A stretch of 64,000 nucleotides of DNA from Sinomonas sp. ASV322 (GTDB lineage: Bacteria; Actinomycetota; Actinomycetes; Actinomycetales; Micrococcaceae), in the NCBI RefSeq assembly GCF_030908245.1, contig NZ_JAVFJJ010000006.1, positions 124,001 through 188,000 of the forward strand, read 5' to 3'. Under the pieces are notes generated by a model. The model saw only the letters and a list, made by a program, of their open reading frames with translations, was not told the origin of the DNA and made no database searches. The translations under genes were made by a program, and so were the position numbers. Shown in pieces: positions 61,702 through 64,000 of the stretch. Every line of letters begins with the position of its first letter. The stretch's first letter is position 1.

Positions 61702-62436
61702 ATGACGTCCTCCGACTTCACGGCGCCCAGCGCCCCAGCCAAAACTCCGCGCAGCCGTCTCGCAACGCTTCCGAGCCTCCGCCACTGGATCATCGCGCCC
61801 GTCGTGATGAGCGTCGCCGTGTTCGCCCTCGGGTTCATCGCGACGACGTCCGGCGTCACCTCGACGGAGCTCTCGGTCAACCAGACCATGAGCACGCAGC
61901 ACGTCGGCTGGCTCAACACGGTCTCCCTCGCCGTCGAGAAGATCCTCGGGCCGTCCGGCGCCGTCGTCATCCTCCTCGTGCTCATCGTGGTGCTCTGGTT
62001 CCTGCGCCGCACTCCCATCGACGCCCTCGCGGTCGCGTCGATCACCGGTTTCGGCTGGGTCTTCAGCCTCATCTTCAAGTACGCCGTCCACCGCCACCGG
62101 CCGGATCCGAGCCTCCTCGCGAACCCCCTCTCCCCCGACATGGACCCGAACAGCTTCCCGAGCGGCCACGTGTGCTTCGCGGTGTCGCTCACGATCGCGC
62201 TGTACTTCCTCTTCCGGCACACGCGCTGGGGCTCGTGGATCCTCATCGGCGGCATGGTCGCCTCGGGCCTCGTGGCCATCTCCCGCGTGTATGTCGGCGT
62301 GCACTACCCGATCGACGTCATCGCCTCCTTCCCGGCTTCGGTCGCGGGGATCCTGCTCTGGTGCGGCCTCTGGAACCGCTTCGCCATGCCCATCCTGAGC
62401 CGCGTGCCGTTCGTGACGCGGCTCGAATACCGCTGA
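61702..62436 (+). CDS. PAP2-family membrane phosphatase
   Basis: 244 residues with about six TM segments and the three-part acid phosphatase motif: KYAVHRHRPDP (KX6RP), SFPSGHVCF (PSGH) and SRVYVGVHYPIDV (SRX5HX3D). It removes phosphate from lipid phosphates such as undecaprenyl or phosphatidyl diphosphates. First gene of a PAP2-DedA-two-component group. Confidence 0.92.
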   Translation: MTSSDFTAPSAPAKTPRSRLATLPSLRHWIIAPVVMSVAVFALGFIATTSGVTSTELSVNQTMSTQHVGWLNTVSLAVEKILGPSGAVVILLVLIVVLWFLRRTPIDALAVASITGFGWVFSLIFKYAVHRHRPDPSLLANPLSPDMDPNSFPSGHVCFAVSLTIALYFLFRHTRWGSWILIGGMVASGLVAISRVYVGVHYPIDVIASFPASVAGILLWCGLWNRFAMPILSRVPFVTRLEYR

Positions 62437-62472
62437 GCCCGAAGAACACCGCCACTCCCTAAGGACACCCGC

Positions 62473-63153
62473 ATGCTCGACCCGACCTCCCTCCTCGTGG
62501 ACGCCGGCCCCTGGGTCCTTGGAGTCGTCGGCCTTATCGTCTTCATCGAGTCGGGGCTCCTGTTCCCGTTCCTCCCGGGCGATTCGCTCCTCTTTACCGT
62601 CGGCCTCCTCCACGGCAGGCTCGGCCTCTCGCTTCCCGTCCTCATCGTCGTCGTCATGATCGCGGCGATCGCGGGCGACCAGGCCGGCTACCTCATCGGC
62701 AGGGCCGTGGGGCGGAAGTGGTTCCGCGAGGACGCAAGGGTGCTCAAGCTGAGCCACCTCGAGAGCGCCGAATCGTTCTTCTCGCGCTACGGCGGCCGAG
62801 CGCTCGTCCTGGCACGCTTCGTCCCGATCGTGCGCACGTACACTCCGCTCGTCGCCGGAATGGCCCGCTACCCGTATCGCCGCTTCCTTGCCTGGAACGT
62901 CCTCGGGGCCGTCGCGTGGGCCGTGTCCATCACGATGCTGGGCGTGTGGCTCGGCCATGTCGAGTTCATCGCGAAGAACATCGACGTGCTCTCGATCCTC
63001 ATCGTCCTCGCCTCGGTCATCCCCGTCGGCATCGAGGCGCTGCGGCACCGCCGCCGAGGGAAGGACGCGGCGAGGACGGCCTCGGTCGATGCCGCCGTCG
63101 AGCCTTCCGCCGCGGACGGGCGCGAGGAGTACGCCGCCGCCTCGGCGGACTGA
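62473..63153 (+). CDS. DedA-family membrane protein
   Basis: 226 residues. IVFIESGLLFPFLPGDSLLF (E and FPFLPGD), GDQAGYLIGRAVGRKW and ARFVPIVRTYTPLVAGMARY are DedA signatures with the key acidic and Arg residues present. DedA proteins act as undecaprenyl phosphate or phospholipid translocases, which suits the PAP2 neighbour. Confidence 0.93.
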   Translation: MLDPTSLLVDAGPWVLGVVGLIVFIESGLLFPFLPGDSLLFTVGLLHGRLGLSLPVLIVVVMIAAIAGDQAGYLIGRAVGRKWFREDARVLKLSHLESAESFFSRYGGRALVLARFVPIVRTYTPLVAGMARYPYRRFLAWNVLGAVAWAVSITMLGVWLGHVEFIAKNIDVLSILIVLASVIPVGIEALRHRRRGKDAARTASVDAAVEPSAADGREEYAAASAD

Positions 63154-63182
63154 TGTCCGCAGCCCTTGGCACAATGTGAGCC

Positions 63183-63878
63183 ATGGACCCCAGACCTCGC
63201 GTGCTCCTCGTCGAGGACGACCGGCAGCTTGGCCCGCTCGTCGCCGAGCTGCTCGGAACTGACTTCGACGTCACCCTGTCCCGCGACGGCCGCGAAGGCC
63301 TCGACCTCGCGCTCACACGCGACTGGGACGCCCTCGTCGTGGACCGCGGGCTCCCCGGCCTCGACGGGATCGGGCTCGTCCAGGCCATCCGCTCACAGCG
63401 CGTGGCCACGCCCGTGCTCCTGCTCACGGCGCTCGGGAGCGTTCCCGACAAGGTCGAGGGCCTCGACGCGGGCGCGAACGACTACCTCGTCAAGCCCTTC
63501 GACGCCGACGAGCTCGCCGCACGCGTGCGCGCACTGACCAGGAACTTCGCGGGCCACGTGGGACCGCCTTCGGGCCCGTCGGGTCGGCCCGAGGTGCTCG
63601 CCGTGGGCACATGGGATCTGAACCCCGCGTCCCGGATGCTGACCTCGCCCTACGGCGACCGCGTCGAGCTCTCCGCGACCGAATCCGCCCTCCTCGCGGT
63701 CCTCGCTGGGGAGCCCGAGCGCGTCTATTCGCGGGCCGAGCTCGTCTCCGCGGCCTTCGACGCGGGCGAGACCCCCGGCGTCGTCGACACCTACGTCCAC
63801 TACCTCCGGAAGAAGACGGACAGATCCGTGATCAGAACGGTCCACGGCGTGGGCTATCAGCTGGGCAGCCTCGCATGA
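63183..63878 (+). CDS. OmpR-family response regulator
   Basis: 231 residues: receiver (RVLLVEDDRQLGPLVAELLG, phospho-Asp in DALVVDRGLPGLDG, Lys in YLVKPFDADE) and a winged-helix domain (LSATESALLAVLAGEPERVY, DTYVHYLRKKTDRSVIRTVH). CACAAT at 63170-63175 lies 7 bases before the ATG and no ribosome site is seen. The stop overlaps the kinase start (ATGA). Confidence 0.93.
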   Translation: MDPRPRVLLVEDDRQLGPLVAELLGTDFDVTLSRDGREGLDLALTRDWDALVVDRGLPGLDGIGLVQAIRSQRVATPVLLLTALGSVPDKVEGLDAGANDYLVKPFDADELAARVRALTRNFAGHVGPPSGPSGRPEVLAVGTWDLNPASRMLTSPYGDRVELSATESALLAVLAGEPERVYSRAELVSAAFDAGETPGVVDTYVHYLRKKTDRSVIRTVHGVGYQLGSLA

Positions 63879-64000
63879 GCTGGATCAGGCCCGGCTCGCG
63901 CCGCCCGCGCAACTCCGACGAGCTCGCAGTGCGGCGCGCGGCGTTCCGCGTGGGGCTCCAGGTCGCCGCGGCGGTCGCCGTCGTCGTCGTGCTCCTGCTC
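63875..64000 (+). CDS. Sensor histidine kinase, 5' end only
   Basis: 42 codons are visible, beginning MSWIRPGSRRPRNSDELAVR and entering a first TM segment (VGLQVAAAVAVVVVLLL). Position after an OmpR-type regulator with ATGA overlap makes it the cognate kinase. The rest lies outside the window. Confidence 0.75.
   Translation, partial: MSWIRPGSRRPRNSDELAVRRAAFRVGLQVAAAVAVVVVLLL

Noticed and set aside
58434-62279. A 1281-codon open frame spanning metY, its riboswitch, hipA and hipB
   Set aside because: Only the metY part has family signatures; the rest is an artefact of very high GC, antisense or out of frame to hipBA and the PAP2 gene.

Overview
The window is chromosomal DNA of a very GC-rich (about 70%) actinobacterium. 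Protein similarity, GTG/TTG starts, leaderless promoter-start spacing, a SAM-IV type riboswitch and CRP/GlxR-like and Zur-like boxes all fit a Micrococcaceae member of the Arthrobacter/Sinomonas kind. That placement is inferred from gene content; no 16S rRNA gene is present. Coding density is high and most neighbouring genes overlap by 1-8 bases. Layout: 1-3990 holds an ABC importer (ATPase start, two permeases, solute-binding lipoprotein) with a divergent GntR/HutC regulator. 4015-17674 is a leucine / branched-chain keto acid catabolic region: a minus-strand operon for methylcrotonyl-CoA carboxylase, isovaleryl-CoA dehydrogenase-like enzyme, 3-oxoacid CoA-transferase, MaoC hydratase, CitE-like lyase and a TauE/SafE permease, with a divergent TetR gene over a double operator, followed by the branched-chain keto acid dehydrogenase E1a-E1b-E2 operon with its divergent Lrp regulator. 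17699-23798 carries two acetate/monocarboxylate symporter units, one preceded by a CRP-like palindrome and one linked to a LytS/LytTR two-component pair. 23779-29852 is a core block: DivIVA-domain protein, cdsA, frr, pyrH, tsf, rpsB and an M23 peptidase. 29854-31610 holds a glutaryl-CoA-dehydrogenase-like gene and a chagasin-type protease inhibitor. 

31711-36360 is the least ordinary part. It is a translationally coupled cassette of ABC ATPase, two-TM small protein, ABC-2-like permease with an apparent frameshift and an HELGH membrane protease, with unannotated tiny ORFs at both ends. Beside it are two divergent helix-turn-helix genes separated by an array of TTAGGCA words with an 11-bp period, next to tRNA-Ile2(CAT). 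The gene set recalls the Bacillus yyd epipeptide locus without its radical-SAM enzyme, and is my best candidate for an undescribed peptide system. 

36719-40550 is a lipid/envelope operon (GT4 glycosyltransferase, DMT transporter, CDP-alcohol phosphatidyltransferase, holin-X family protein), preceded by a 22-bp minisatellite. 40809-54644 is informational and housekeeping: two tRNA-Asn genes, dnaG, dgt, dus, a NarL-type two-component system, a COG0523 metallochaperone with a Zur-like box, a YibE/F membrane protein, a GNAT protein, glyS and a small S4 protein. 54681-57055 holds a carboxylesterase and an SGNH hydrolase diverging over a palindrome-rich spacer, then a SHOCT protein. 57298-59930 is metY-metX behind the SAM riboswitch. 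59999-61605 is a hipBA-like toxin-antitoxin pair with paired operators. 61702-64000 holds PAP2 phosphatase, DedA protein and an OmpR-type two-component system cut by the window edge.
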